A stretch of DNA of 64,000 bases. Origin: Microbacterium amylolyticum. GTDB taxonomy: Bacteria > Actinomycetota > Actinomycetes > Actinomycetales > Microbacteriaceae. The DNA lies in contig NZ_CP049253.1 of the NCBI RefSeq assembly GCF_011046975.1, positions 1,674,001 to 1,738,000 on the forward strand, read 5' to 3'. A program made the translations under genes and the position numbers. Positions 50,101 to 57,372 of this stretch are shown here, in pieces. A model generated the notes under the pieces. It was not told the origin of the DNA, ran no database searches, and worked only from the letters and a program-made list of their open reading frames with translations. Each line of letters starts with the position of its first letter. The first letter of the stretch is position 1.

Positions 50101-52960
50101 CCGCCTGTTCGATGACCTTAAGGCGCACCGTCAGCACGGCGACGCGATCGTCGCCAGCGGTGACTTCAAGGCCGTGCAAGCATCGACCCGCTCGCTTCTT
50201 CGCCTGCTCGACGAGGAAGAGGCTCCGGCATACGAACGTATAGTGGCGCTGACCGATGCTGCGCCCGACGGCACCGCCGACAGCATCGCGGCGTCGTGGG
50301 CGGCGGGTATTGCCCGTGAGCAGCACGCGGTGGCCGTCACCGCATTGCAAGCCGATGGCGGACTGGGCGCGGCGTTGCTCGCAGAACTTGACTCCAGCGC
50401 AGAGCCGGAGATCGCCGTGCGGCACAGTGCAGACGGTCGTCAGATCGTGCGGCTGCATCCCGTGATGCTTGAGGACGTCGACCCGGTCAGTGACGCGACC
50501 GTCATCGTGTGCCCCGCTCACGCGGTCACAGCGGCGATGAACGCGCTCGTGCCGACGCATCCGCTACGGCGGTTTCACATTGTCCCCTACGCAACAGTGC
50601 CGGGTCCGACAGCCGACATCGGCGTGACTAACGAGCGGTGCACGGTGGGGGACACCGTGCATGCGCGCGGCGTCCATGCATTGGCGCGAGCTCTTGTCGA
50701 CGGCATCCGCAATCGTCCGGGAAATCGAGAGATCGTCGTGTGGGACGACGGGCCGCGCACGACCGGTGGCAGTGTTCCAGACCTTGGGCGTGAGCTGCGG
50801 TCACAGCTTCAGGCTCCGCCGGTGCCGATGCAGCGTCGTGTCACCGTGGTAGCTGCCTGGGATGCTTCCGTCGACGGTTGGAGCGGCGAGACGACCGAAT
50901 GGTTCAATAGCTTTCATCGTCGCACTGCGGATATTCCGGTTGTGCTGCTGTTGGGAGATGGCGCTGCCGCCTCGGTGCTCGATCTTGCAGCGCGGATGCC
51001 GGAATCGGGCATTCCCGTCGCTTATCTGGGTGACGACCCCTTCGTGGCACCTGCGCGACCGGCCGAACCCGAGACCGTCGTCGAAGGGCGAGCGAACATC
51101 GCCGGCGTACTGACCGAAGAGCTGCGCACCCTCTTGGGGCTCGAAACCATCCCTCCGCGTGCCGATGTGTTCGATCTCGGCCTCGACTCGGTGCGCTTGA
51201 CCACCTTCACTCGGGCGCTGGATGGGCGCGGCGTCAAACTGCTCGACAGCGATGTGCATAACAATCCGTCGATTGCGCAACTGAGTGCGTTTCTCATCGA
51301 GCAAGCCGGGTCACAAGATGTGTCGGAGGGGGGGGTCACAGCGATCGAACAGCAACTGAGCGCCAACGTCGGCTTCGTGTGCCGGTTCGCTCGCACTCGC
51401 GATGACGACGGGGAGTTCGGCAGGCTTGTGTTGCTCGCCGGTGAAACGAGCGAACAGCAGCGTGCACGGGTGATGCGGGAATTGGCCGATCTGCGCGTCG
51501 GCCCCGATCAGACGCCGGAGTTGATCTGGCCGATCACAACGGACACGGGCGACGTAGAAGGCGTGGACCTTCCTGTCGTGAAGACTGAGCCGTTCGAAGC
51601 GGCCACTTCGCTGGACGCTGTCTTCAACGAGATCGATCGACGTCAAGACGACGTGCGCCGAATGGTCACGTCCAAGCCCGTGCGGTGGAGCTACCCACTT
51701 ACGGGTGTGCAGAAGTACCACTTCAAGGGCAAGACGCCGCTGCAGATGTATCTCATCAATTTGCGAGAGCCCGTGCGCATCGATCTCCTCAACCAGGCAA
51801 TGCGCGACGTGGTTGGCCGTCATGGCGTGATGCGGATGGCTCTTGGTCGATCACGCGGACGCATGGTGTGGAGAGAGCACGAGCCGCCGTCAGACTTCGC
51901 TCTTCCGCTGCTCGATCTGTCCAGGTTCTCGCCCGAGGAAGCACAAGAGATTCATCGTGCGCTCGTGCGTCGCAAGTGGACGATCGACTTCAAGGTGCTC
52001 GGGCGGCCCATGTACACAGCCGTTCTGATCAAGCATCATGAGCGCAGCTACGACATCCTGTTCCAGTTCGACCATTCGATCTTCGACGCAGGCTCAGGGC
52101 AGGTGCTGCGCAGTGACCTCATCCGTCGTTATCGACAGCTCGTCGCCGGAACCACTGCCGCCATGCCTGCTGCGGTGAGCTATCGACACCTGCAGCAGCA
52201 GTTCGCCAAGGGCCCTGTCGATATCTCAGCGGACGAGATCGTCGAGCGCTTCGAGTTGGAGCGCTGGACGAGCGGCGCGAAGCAGATTCAGGAGCGGTCG
52301 GCGTCGCGGCTTACCGCGGAAGTGCGCCAGCTGCGCTTCTCCACCGACCTCGGCGGTGACGAGGACGGTTCGGGAATCGATCCGTTCGCCGCGGTCGTGC
52401 ACCTGTATTCCCGACTCGTCGCTCGAACTCTCGAGGTTGATGAAGTCGCCCTGGACGTACTGTTTCGAGCGCGTGAGTACGAGGGACGCGATTACTCAGA
52501 CATGATGGGCATGATGATCGGCAGCGTTCCCGTTGTCGTTCCGGCCGAGCGCGGTTCGCACGCCTCGGCGCAAGACATCGTGCAAGAGAAGTTCCGCCTG
52601 ATGGACAGGCATAACATTCACTTCTTGAACCTGTTCTCGAGTCTTCGGCTCATGATGAAGTTCGGCAAGGTCTTCACTGCGACCAAGTCGGTCAAGCCCA
52701 AGGGGAACTCGCAGACCTGCATGCTCAATTACGCCGGAAACCTCGAAGCCGAGTACGACGAGATCTGGGACATGACCCTCGATCAGTTGTCGACCGAGCA
52801 GGACAAGCTCGACTACGCCGATTTCTACTGCGTCGCGAAGACCACGGGAACGCGCCTCGATTTGCTCTTTCTTACCCGCTGGGATGTTCCGTCCGATGAA
52901 TTGCACGGCATCCTCCTCGAGGAGGTGGAGGCGCTGCGCGAAGACATCCACGCACCGTAA
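47141..52960 (+). CDS. PKS 6 terminal module: KS-AT-[degenerate region]-ACP-C*
   Basis: A 1,939-residue protein starting at ATG 47141, with GAGGAAGAGG just upstream. KS: Cys187 in HSACSTS, ETHGTGT, KASIGHLDTAAG. AT: about 540-830, Ser635 in GHSAGE, and the specificity motif reads RANHS rather than the malonyl HAFH or methylmalonyl YASH types. About 400 residues (900-1310) of alpha/beta character without a GxGxxG or GGTGxLG motif lie where a KR would be. ACP: GLDSV, Ser1350. A condensation-like domain (about 1484-1935) ends the protein. Its HHxxxDG motif is DHSIFDA, keeping the second His (1645) and Asp (1649). No thioesterase or reductase follows, so this domain may release or cyclise the product. 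Confidence 0.88.
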   Translation: MTDLARAQETSPTTGLEVAVIGMAGRFPGARTVDEFWGNLIDGVDAITHFTDEELRDRGVPSEIRSQADYVGARGVFPELDAFDAGFFNYTPADARVLDPQVRALHEEVYHALEDAGYSAEGRGKGVGLFLGATNNLAWEAHSLQQYVIPSGSTFAGTQLNDKDFAATRIAYTLGLTGPAMTLHSACSTSLVAIDMACRYLWTGACQVALAGGSGLTLPHENGYMYQPGMIHSPDGHCRPFDRDAAGTVEGNGAGVVVLKRLEAALRDGDRIYAVVKGSAVNNDGHRKVGYTAPSIEGQTEVIRRAYRVAQVAPQEIHYLETHGTGTALGDPIEVEALRRAFGETTTGQIGLGSTKASIGHLDTAAGVTSFIKACKVVSERTAPRSLNFTEWNANIVAEGSPFHVVTETTDLAVHSTASSPVRAGVSSFGIGGTNAHVILEEPPVVVADAAQARDAHSFVLGAASESAIRQTQESFLRFLESGADVRPQDLAWTLQQRQRNLPYRFATAFDSLDDLRAQLDEAVAAGGDAHDLTAAPTRRIVFLFSGMGAQYAGMARGLYESEPVFRANMDEGFEYCASLGVEEPRQAFFETGEAAEALLTDIVNTQLLLFLTEYSLASTVMAWGISPDAMIGHSAGELAAACLAGVFSYESGVRLVHLRATMMARSAAGAMTSVKASVAAIEPLLGTGVELAAENSAEDITVTGLEADIAAFEQRCEEGLTYSRIDSPRANHSRTMDAVLDDFARGLEGIELSAPTLRYTSNVTGDWITADDAQRIGYYLAHLRNTVKFKANVDTVLADGPAVFLELGPGRVLSSFVRRIAAGGESTAVNLLRHRKETVTDAHHLARAIGRMWEAGVAPDWARFHADRSVRRVALPLYAFDRTPYPVDVDRFTALLEGGSAAVGPAQRAALDMTVGQLQWTRTVAPVVDRQGRGRVIICLGDDDRARAAVDAVPHWRAFPVRFGASYQFDPAGGAHVRVDHSGDIRRLFDDLKAHRQHGDAIVASGDFKAVQASTRSLLRLLDEEEAPAYERIVALTDAAPDGTADSIAASWAAGIAREQHAVAVTALQADGGLGAALLAELDSSAEPEIAVRHSADGRQIVRLHPVMLEDVDPVSDATVIVCPAHAVTAAMNALVPTHPLRRFHIVPYATVPGPTADIGVTNERCTVGDTVHARGVHALARALVDGIRNRPGNREIVVWDDGPRTTGGSVPDLGRELRSQLQAPPVPMQRRVTVVAAWDASVDGWSGETTEWFNSFHRRTADIPVVLLLGDGAAASVLDLAARMPESGIPVAYLGDDPFVAPARPAEPETVVEGRANIAGVLTEELRTLLGLETIPPRADVFDLGLDSVRLTTFTRALDGRGVKLLDSDVHNNPSIAQLSAFLIEQAGSQDVSEGGVTAIEQQLSANVGFVCRFARTRDDDGEFGRLVLLAGETSEQQRARVMRELADLRVGPDQTPELIWPITTDTGDVEGVDLPVVKTEPFEAATSLDAVFNEIDRRQDDVRRMVTSKPVRWSYPLTGVQKYHFKGKTPLQMYLINLREPVRIDLLNQAMRDVVGRHGVMRMALGRSRGRMVWREHEPPSDFALPLLDLSRFSPEEAQEIHRALVRRKWTIDFKVLGRPMYTAVLIKHHERSYDILFQFDHSIFDAGSGQVLRSDLIRRYRQLVAGTTAAMPAAVSYRHLQQQFAKGPVDISADEIVERFELERWTSGAKQIQERSASRLTAEVRQLRFSTDLGGDEDGSGIDPFAAVVHLYSRLVARTLEVDEVALDVLFRAREYEGRDYSDMMGMMIGSVPVVVPAERGSHASAQDIVQEKFRLMDRHNIHFLNLFSSLRLMMKFGKVFTATKSVKPKGNSQTCMLNYAGNLEAEYDEIWDMTLDQLSTEQDKLDYADFYCVAKTTGTRLDLLFLTRWDVPSDELHGILLEEVEALREDIHAP

Positions 52961-53004
52961 CCGATCGACCAACCAACTGCCCGACACACATCAGGGAAGA
53001 ATCA

Positions 53005-53955
53005 ATGACATTGATAAATGTGGAAAACGTAACCAAGTCATACAAGAGCAGAGGAAAGACACGCGTCGCCAACCAGGACGTGAGCTTCTCTGTTGAAGAA
53101 GGAGAGGTTTACGGCCTTTTCGGTCACAACGGCGCGGGCAAGACGACTCTTGTCAACCAGCTTCTCGGGCTCTTGAAGCCTGATTCGGGCGAGATCCGAA
53201 TCGCCGGTGAGGACATCGTCAAGAACCGCAATCGTGGCCGGTATCTGTGCTCGGTTCAGCCGCAGTCGAAGACGCCGCTCGGCGAGCTCACACCGCGTGC
53301 TGCCATGGGCATCATGGGAAAGCTGCGCGGCGCCAGTGACGCCGAGGTAACCGAACGAACCGACGCGCTGCTGGATGCTCTCAACATCCGCGAGTGGGCG
53401 GACGTCGAGGGCAACAAGCTCTCCGGCGGCGTCCTGCGTCTTACCGGATTCTGCATGGCTGCGATTCGCCCCGGACGCGCGGTCATTCTGGATGAGCCGA
53501 CGAACGACGTCGACCCGGTACGCCGTCGCCTGCTGTGGTCTGCCATCAGAGAGCTCACCGACGACGGCACAGCCGTTCTGCTGGTGACGCACAGCATCCG
53601 TGAAGCAGAGGGCGTGGTCGATAAGATCGCGATCCTCGACGAGGGACGCGTGCTCCTGCAGGGAGACGCGAGCACGATCAAGGCCGCCGAAGGACAGGGG
53701 CGCATGAAGCTGATCGCCCCCGTCATCGACAGTGCCTTCGACGCACCTCTGCTCGCCTGGGCAGAGGAGGCGACGGTACGCGAGCAGGAGCTCGCCGTCA
53801 CCTTTACCCGCGAGCGATCGGCTGAGGCACTGGCCTGGGCTACTGAGGAATCAGCCCAGCGGCGAATCGGCGACTATGCGCTCACCGAAGTCACGCTGGA
53901 AGACATCTACATCGACGTCCTGTCGAGCAAGGAAGGAGCCACCAGTGGCCGCTAA
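53005..53955 (+). CDS. ABC transporter ATP-binding protein
   Basis: A 316-residue ATPase of the DrrA/NodI-like class. Walker A is GHNGAGKTT near residue 38, the signature motif is LSGGV (LSGGQ in most relatives), Walker B is RAVILDEPTNDVDP, and the switch histidine lies in LLVTHSIREAE. An extra C-terminal domain of about 90 residues follows, common in drug and polysaccharide exporters. A GGGAAG ribosome-binding site precedes the ATG, 44 bases after the last megasynthase. With the overlapping permease it should export the product and may give self-resistance. Confidence 0.93.
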   Translation: MTLINVENVTKSYKSRGKTRVANQDVSFSVEEGEVYGLFGHNGAGKTTLVNQLLGLLKPDSGEIRIAGEDIVKNRNRGRYLCSVQPQSKTPLGELTPRAAMGIMGKLRGASDAEVTERTDALLDALNIREWADVEGNKLSGGVLRLTGFCMAAIRPGRAVILDEPTNDVDPVRRRLLWSAIRELTDDGTAVLLVTHSIREAEGVVDKIAILDEGRVLLQGDASTIKAAEGQGRMKLIAPVIDSAFDAPLLAWAEEATVREQELAVTFTRERSAEALAWATEESAQRRIGDYALTEVTLEDIYIDVLSSKEGATSGR

Positions 53956-54676
53956 GAATCAACTGGGCACGATCTTCGAGCTCCAGCTGCGTAAACAGGG
54001 TAGCTATCTTGTCGTGTTCGCGATCATCATGGTGATCATCGCACTCGGCGTCGTGATTGGCTTCTCGTTCTTGATGCCAGCGCAAGACGACACTCAGCTG
54101 CTCTATCTTGCTACCGGTGCGCCGACGATCGTGCTGGTCATGACGGCGCTGGTGACAGTGCCCATGCAGAACGCCGGCGCGAAGATGTCGGGTTACATCG
54201 ACTTCATCAAGGCGCTGCCGTCGAGCCGAAAGTCCTTCCTGATCGCAGACGTGACCATCTGGGCTGCGATCACGGTTCCGGCGATCGCAATCTCGATCCT
54301 CGTCGCCAACCTGGTCTTCAACCCGGGATATGACATCTCGTGGACGATCGTTCCGGTGTTCATTCTCGTCGTGGCGTCGTGCTTCGGTATCGGATACGGG
54401 TACTCGTTCGTCATGCCCGCCGAGCTCTCGATGGCGCTCTCTCAGGTCATCGCGTTCACGGCTCTTATGTTCACCCCGATCAACTTTCCGATCGATCGGC
54501 TGCCGGAGTGGCTGCAGGTCGTGCACATGGGGCTGCCGCTGTACCACATGGCTGAGGTCATGCGTACGGCACTGGCGCAGTCCGTGTTCAGCGCAGATCC
54601 GATCAGCTACATCATTCTCGGCGTCTGGGCGCTGATCGGCTTCTTCGGAGCCGCGCGGTTCCTTGAGCGGGCCTAA
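53945..54676 (+). CDS. ABC-2 type transporter permease
   Basis: A 243-residue integral membrane protein with about six hydrophobic spans: YLVVFAIIMVIIALGVVIGF, the APTIVLVMTALVTVP stretch, ITVPAIAISILVANLV, IVPVFILVVASCFGIGYGY, LSQVIAFTALMFTPINF, and YIILGVWALIGFFGAARF. This is the ABC-2 fold partner of the preceding ATPase, whose stop it overlaps by 11 bases. I chose GTG 53945 because the protein then begins MAAKNQLGTIFELQLRKQGS, a normal permease N-terminus. Earlier codons only shadow the ATPase gene. Confidence 0.88.
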   Translation: MAAKNQLGTIFELQLRKQGSYLVVFAIIMVIIALGVVIGFSFLMPAQDDTQLLYLATGAPTIVLVMTALVTVPMQNAGAKMSGYIDFIKALPSSRKSFLIADVTIWAAITVPAIAISILVANLVFNPGYDISWTIVPVFILVVASCFGIGYGYSFVMPAELSMALSQVIAFTALMFTPINFPIDRLPEWLQVVHMGLPLYHMAEVMRTALAQSVFSADPISYIILGVWALIGFFGAARFLERA

Positions 54677-54743
54677 CAGAATCAGCACGCCAGGGGCTGC
54701 GGTGCTGACATCACCGCCGCCCCTGGAGCGCGAAAGGATCGAC

Positions 54744-55460
54744 ATGCATGAGCAAAAAGTTCCGATGGTGTGCTTCCCGCACGCTGGTGCGGGCCGGTTG
54801 TACTACGGACGGTGGCGTGCGGCGTTCACAACGAGCGTCGAGCTGACGGTCGCACAATACCCGCAGCGCGAGCAGAAGCTCGCCGTGCCGATGCCGGGGA
54901 GCGTGCGAGAGCTCGCCGCTGACCTGGTCGAGGAGCTGAGACCGGTGTTCTCGCGCCCGTACGTCATCTGGGGCCACAGCATGGGCAGTGTCGTCGGCTA
55001 TGAGGTCGCGAAGATCGCACAGGAGCGTTTCGGCCCACCCTTGGTCTTCTTCAGTTCCGGAGCGTCATCGCCGAGCGTGAGCAGATTCACCCGGGCGGAT
55101 GACCTGGCCACCGACGAGTCGATGAAGGACGTCCTGCGCAGTTACGGGGGCATCAGCGAAGCAAGCCTGGCCGATCCAGACTTCATGAAATGGTTCGCCC
55201 CGGCAATCCGGGCGGATCTGAGGCTGTTGTCGACGTACCAGGACACCGAGTTTGAGCGGCTGCGTTGTCCACTCGTGCTCTTGGAAGGGCGCTCTGACAA
55301 AGTGCAGATCGAGCAATGGCCCTGGTACGCGGAAGGGCCCGTGGAAGTGCATGAATTCGACGGCGGTCACTTCTTCATCGACGAACATCGTCAGGCGATC
55401 GCTGCACTTATCGAGTCTCGGATCAACCTCGCATGGCAGCGCCGGCCACAGACCGTGTGA
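54744..55460 (+). CDS. Type II thioesterase
   Basis: A 238-residue alpha/beta hydrolase of the GrsT/TesA editing type. The oxyanion region is CFPHAGAG, the nucleophile serine lies in VIWGHSMGSVVGYEVAK, and the terminal histidine in FDGGHFFIDEH. These enzymes clear aberrant acyl groups from carrier domains; as a discrete protein it is probably not the main release enzyme. ATG 54744 is preceded by GAAAGGA, so I use it rather than the longer upstream frame. Confidence 0.92.
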   Translation: MHEQKVPMVCFPHAGAGRLYYGRWRAAFTTSVELTVAQYPQREQKLAVPMPGSVRELAADLVEELRPVFSRPYVIWGHSMGSVVGYEVAKIAQERFGPPLVFFSSGASSPSVSRFTRADDLATDESMKDVLRSYGGISEASLADPDFMKWFAPAIRADLRLLSTYQDTEFERLRCPLVLLEGRSDKVQIEQWPWYAEGPVEVHEFDGGHFFIDEHRQAIAALIESRINLAWQRRPQTV

Positions 55461-56146
55461 CCACGGCTATCGGTCTGGCGAACGTGACCGTTATCACCTT
55501 CGACCTCGCGAAGCTGACAGACGACGTCGAGCGTCAAATCGCGGGAGCGATAGCTCCAGCGCGCCGGGAACGAGCCGCGAGGTATCGCTTTGCTGATGAT
55601 CGCCGGCGCAGTCATGTCGCGGGTGCGCTGATCCGACGCGCCCTGGCACGCTCGGGCGAAGATCCCGCCGGAGAGCACCGGCTATCGGCTGGCAAACATG
55701 GCAAGCCGTTCTTGCCCGGTGCGGCGCTTCACTTCAACGTCTCGCATGCGGGTGACCGCGTCGTATGTGCGGTATCGGCACAGAACCTCGGCGTCGACGT
55801 CGAGGCTGTCATGTGTCCAGGACTTGATCTGAGGAAGATATTCTCGCCCGATGAGCGTGACTATGTCGAAGGCGGTGACATTGTCGAGCGTGCACGGCGC
55901 TTCACACGGGTGTGGACGCTCAAAGAGAGCTACATCAAATACCTCGGCGTCGGGCTGGGCTTGCCGTTACGCGACTTCAGCGTGGTGCACGGTGAACAGC
56001 TCGCTGTCATCGACGGCGCTGGCGACTCGTCACCGTCGATGCACGTGCGTGACTGGGGGCAGTATGTACTCGCCCTCTGCCATGATCAGCGCGACGCGGT
56101 CTGCATCGAGTCGGCAACTGCTGCGGAGCTGCTCGAATTCTGTTGA
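55433..56146 (+). CDS. 4'-phosphopantetheinyl transferase (Sfp type)
   Basis: A 237-residue Sfp-like PPTase. Family motifs are KHGKPFL, HFNVSHAGD, LGVDVEAV (magnesium-binding Asp/Glu) and WTLKESYIKYLGVGL. It transfers phosphopantetheine from CoA to the serines of the carrier domains in this cluster, turning the megasynthases and the discrete ACP into active form. The start overlaps the thioesterase stop by 28 bases; a GTG at 55457 is an alternative. Its 3' end overlaps the convergent padR gene by 61 bases. Confidence 0.93.
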   Translation: MAAPATDRVTTAIGLANVTVITFDLAKLTDDVERQIAGAIAPARRERAARYRFADDRRRSHVAGALIRRALARSGEDPAGEHRLSAGKHGKPFLPGAALHFNVSHAGDRVVCAVSAQNLGVDVEAVMCPGLDLRKIFSPDERDYVEGGDIVERARRFTRVWTLKESYIKYLGVGLGLPLRDFSVVHGEQLAVIDGAGDSSPSMHVRDWGQYVLALCHDQRDAVCIESATAAELLEFC

Positions 56147-56703
56147 ACTGAGGCCCGAGCCGCGGCGGCACCTACGCTGCCGGGCGTTTCCAGCGCCGCC
56201 AGCCAGTCGCCGAGGAGCCGATGCGCATGAGCACCGTATTCGAGCGTCGCTCTCTGGAAGTCGAAGACGTCGCGCTCGTCTGCGGCGATATCGTTCGAGT
56301 CGACCGATTGCAGCAGAGCGTCGATATCTTTCGCATCTTCTGATACTCGATCATGAAGCGCCTGGATCGTGACAACGCGCTCATCCTCCGGCAGCCATCC
56401 CAACAGGAACACCTTGGCCAGGATCATCGTCTCGCTGTCAGACGAGGGCGGAAGTGGTGCCTGCATCCATTCACGCCATGCCTGCTTTCCCTCGGGCGTG
56501 ATGGTGTATTCGCGCTTTCCGCGCCGCCCGTCCTCTGCGTCTTCTACCGTCGCCCAGCCTGCGGCGACGAGTTGCGTCAGAGCCCGTCGGATGCCCCCGA
56601 TGCTGCCGCTGTAGAACTGCGCCATTCCGGCGGTGAATCTCTTGTGCAGGTCATATAGCGAAAGCGGTCCGCCGAGAAGCAGCCCGAGGATCATGTAGCG
56701 CAT
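56086..56703 (-). CDS. PadR-family transcriptional regulator
   Basis: A 205-residue PadR-like repressor. The N-terminal winged helix contains MILGLLLGGPLSLYDLHKRF, SGSIGGIRRALTQLVAAGW and the wing REYTITPEGKQAWREW. A C-terminal helical dimerisation region follows. PadR proteins sense small molecules and repress efflux or detoxification genes; some sit in antibiotic clusters. It is the second gene after the small membrane protein on the same strand (54 bases apart), so it probably controls that operon and possibly the cluster transporter. Confidence 0.9.
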   Translation of the reverse strand: MRYMILGLLLGGPLSLYDLHKRFTAGMAQFYSGSIGGIRRALTQLVAAGWATVEDAEDGRRGKREYTITPEGKQAWREWMQAPLPPSSDSETMILAKVFLLGWLPEDERVVTIQALHDRVSEDAKDIDALLQSVDSNDIAADERDVFDFQRATLEYGAHAHRLLGDWLAALETPGSVGAAAARASVQQNSSSSAAVADSMQTASR

Positions 56704-56757
56704 TGTCCGAACTTATCGGAGGGACACGGCTTCTGCCACTCGTGTGCGTGGCTCAGC

Positions 56758-57147
56758 CTAGGTCAGCGTGATGATGAGCGTCGCGATGGCAAGGATGGCC
56801 GATGCGGGTGCCATGACATATCGCTCGGCCCTGCTCCGTGAGCGCAGATTGCCGAAGGTCGCGAGCACGAGGTACCCAAAGAGTGCCCACGACAGCACCA
56901 TGATCAACCCGGAGCCGTTCAACGGGAGGTCGGCGCCCTGAACCAGCAGGATGTACGCGAAGACACCGTAGAGCACGACAGCGCCGACGCTCGCCCACCG
57001 CATGCCGACGGGGAGGACGCGTTTCGCACCGCCCCACAGGAGCCTGCCAACGGGGAGGCCGCACGCGGCCAGGATCTGCACCGCAGCGAGGAAGGTGAGG
57101 GTGGTTAGGGCAATGATGGTGGCTGTTTGCTGCATCTGAGTGGGCAC
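56758..57147 (-). CDS. Small four-helix membrane protein of unknown function
   Basis: A 129-residue protein with four hydrophobic segments: ATIIALTTLTFLAAVQILAA, WASVGAVVLYGVFAYILLV, GLIMVLSWALFGYLVLATF, and VMAPASAILAIATLIITLT. GTG 57147 starts the frame; the ATG four codons later (57135, MQQTATIIAL) is an equally good start. I do not recognise the family by name. Proteins of this size often accompany PadR regulators, as here, and may act in drug or envelope stress tolerance. Confidence 0.7.
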   Translation of the reverse strand: MPTQMQQTATIIALTTLTFLAAVQILAACGLPVGRLLWGGAKRVLPVGMRWASVGAVVLYGVFAYILLVQGADLPLNGSGLIMVLSWALFGYLVLATFGNLRSRSRAERYVMAPASAILAIATLIITLT

Positions 57148-57191
57148 TTCCGTGAGGATCGCTGTTGGACGTGGTCACAACCCTGGCGGGC

Positions 57192-57205
57192 ACTATCAAT
57201 ATAGT
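57192..57205. promoter_or_regulatory. Candidate PadR operator, ACTAT-N4-ATAGT
   Basis: A perfect 5-bp inverted repeat with an AT-rich centre, in an otherwise GC-rich genome, 45 bases upstream of the membrane-protein start. PadR operators are typically AT-rich dyads of about this size. The minus-strand reading TACTAT/TATATT could serve as the -10 box, so binding would block transcription. The ISL3 end at 57231 lies just upstream and may have displaced natural upstream elements. Confidence 0.4.
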
Positions 57206-57233
57206 ACCGCGACATATCGATGCGCAATATGGC

Positions 57234-57357
57234 TCATCGTAATTGGGAGTGTAGAAGTGGTCTAAACCCGCCGGTCTCGAGCAGCGACCGCACGATGTAG
57301 TGGGCCAGGTTCCGAAACCCAAGCGCTGACCCGCGGAGGTGCTCAAGCCTCCCGTTG
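57234..57357 (-). pseudogene. ISL3 transposase, C-terminal fragment
   Basis: On the minus strand this stretch encodes NGRLEHLRGSALGFRNLAHY, then a leucine-rich helix and the end RPLLHSQLR followed by TGA. It is the conserved C-terminus of ISL3 transposases, which normally follows TSNGPTEAI. That preceding part is found at 58746, on the other side of the IS110 element, so the two pieces were one gene. Confidence 0.85.
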
Positions 57358-57372
57358 AATCTCCTATGTTTG

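Larger units (their letters stand above)
11426..57147. other. Biosynthetic gene cluster: hybrid cis/trans-AT PKS-NRPS
   Basis: Core genes 13567-56146 run in one direction with overlaps or short gaps, so they form one or two long transcripts: extender supply (four genes), assembly line (seven genes), export (two), editing thioesterase and PPTase. Regulators lie at both edges, a two-component pair on the left and a PadR operon on the right. Predicted order of building blocks: starter, one (hydroxy)malonate converted to a beta-amine, glycine, two malonates giving a diene, one unreduced malonate, a D-amino acid, valine, and one last ketide. The product class is inferred from domain order only. 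Confidence 0.8.

Noticed and set aside
54744..55460. Discrete thioesterase as the main release enzyme
   Set aside because: It has the type II editing pattern and is encoded with the PPTase, not fused to the last module; direct release cannot be excluded but is less likely.
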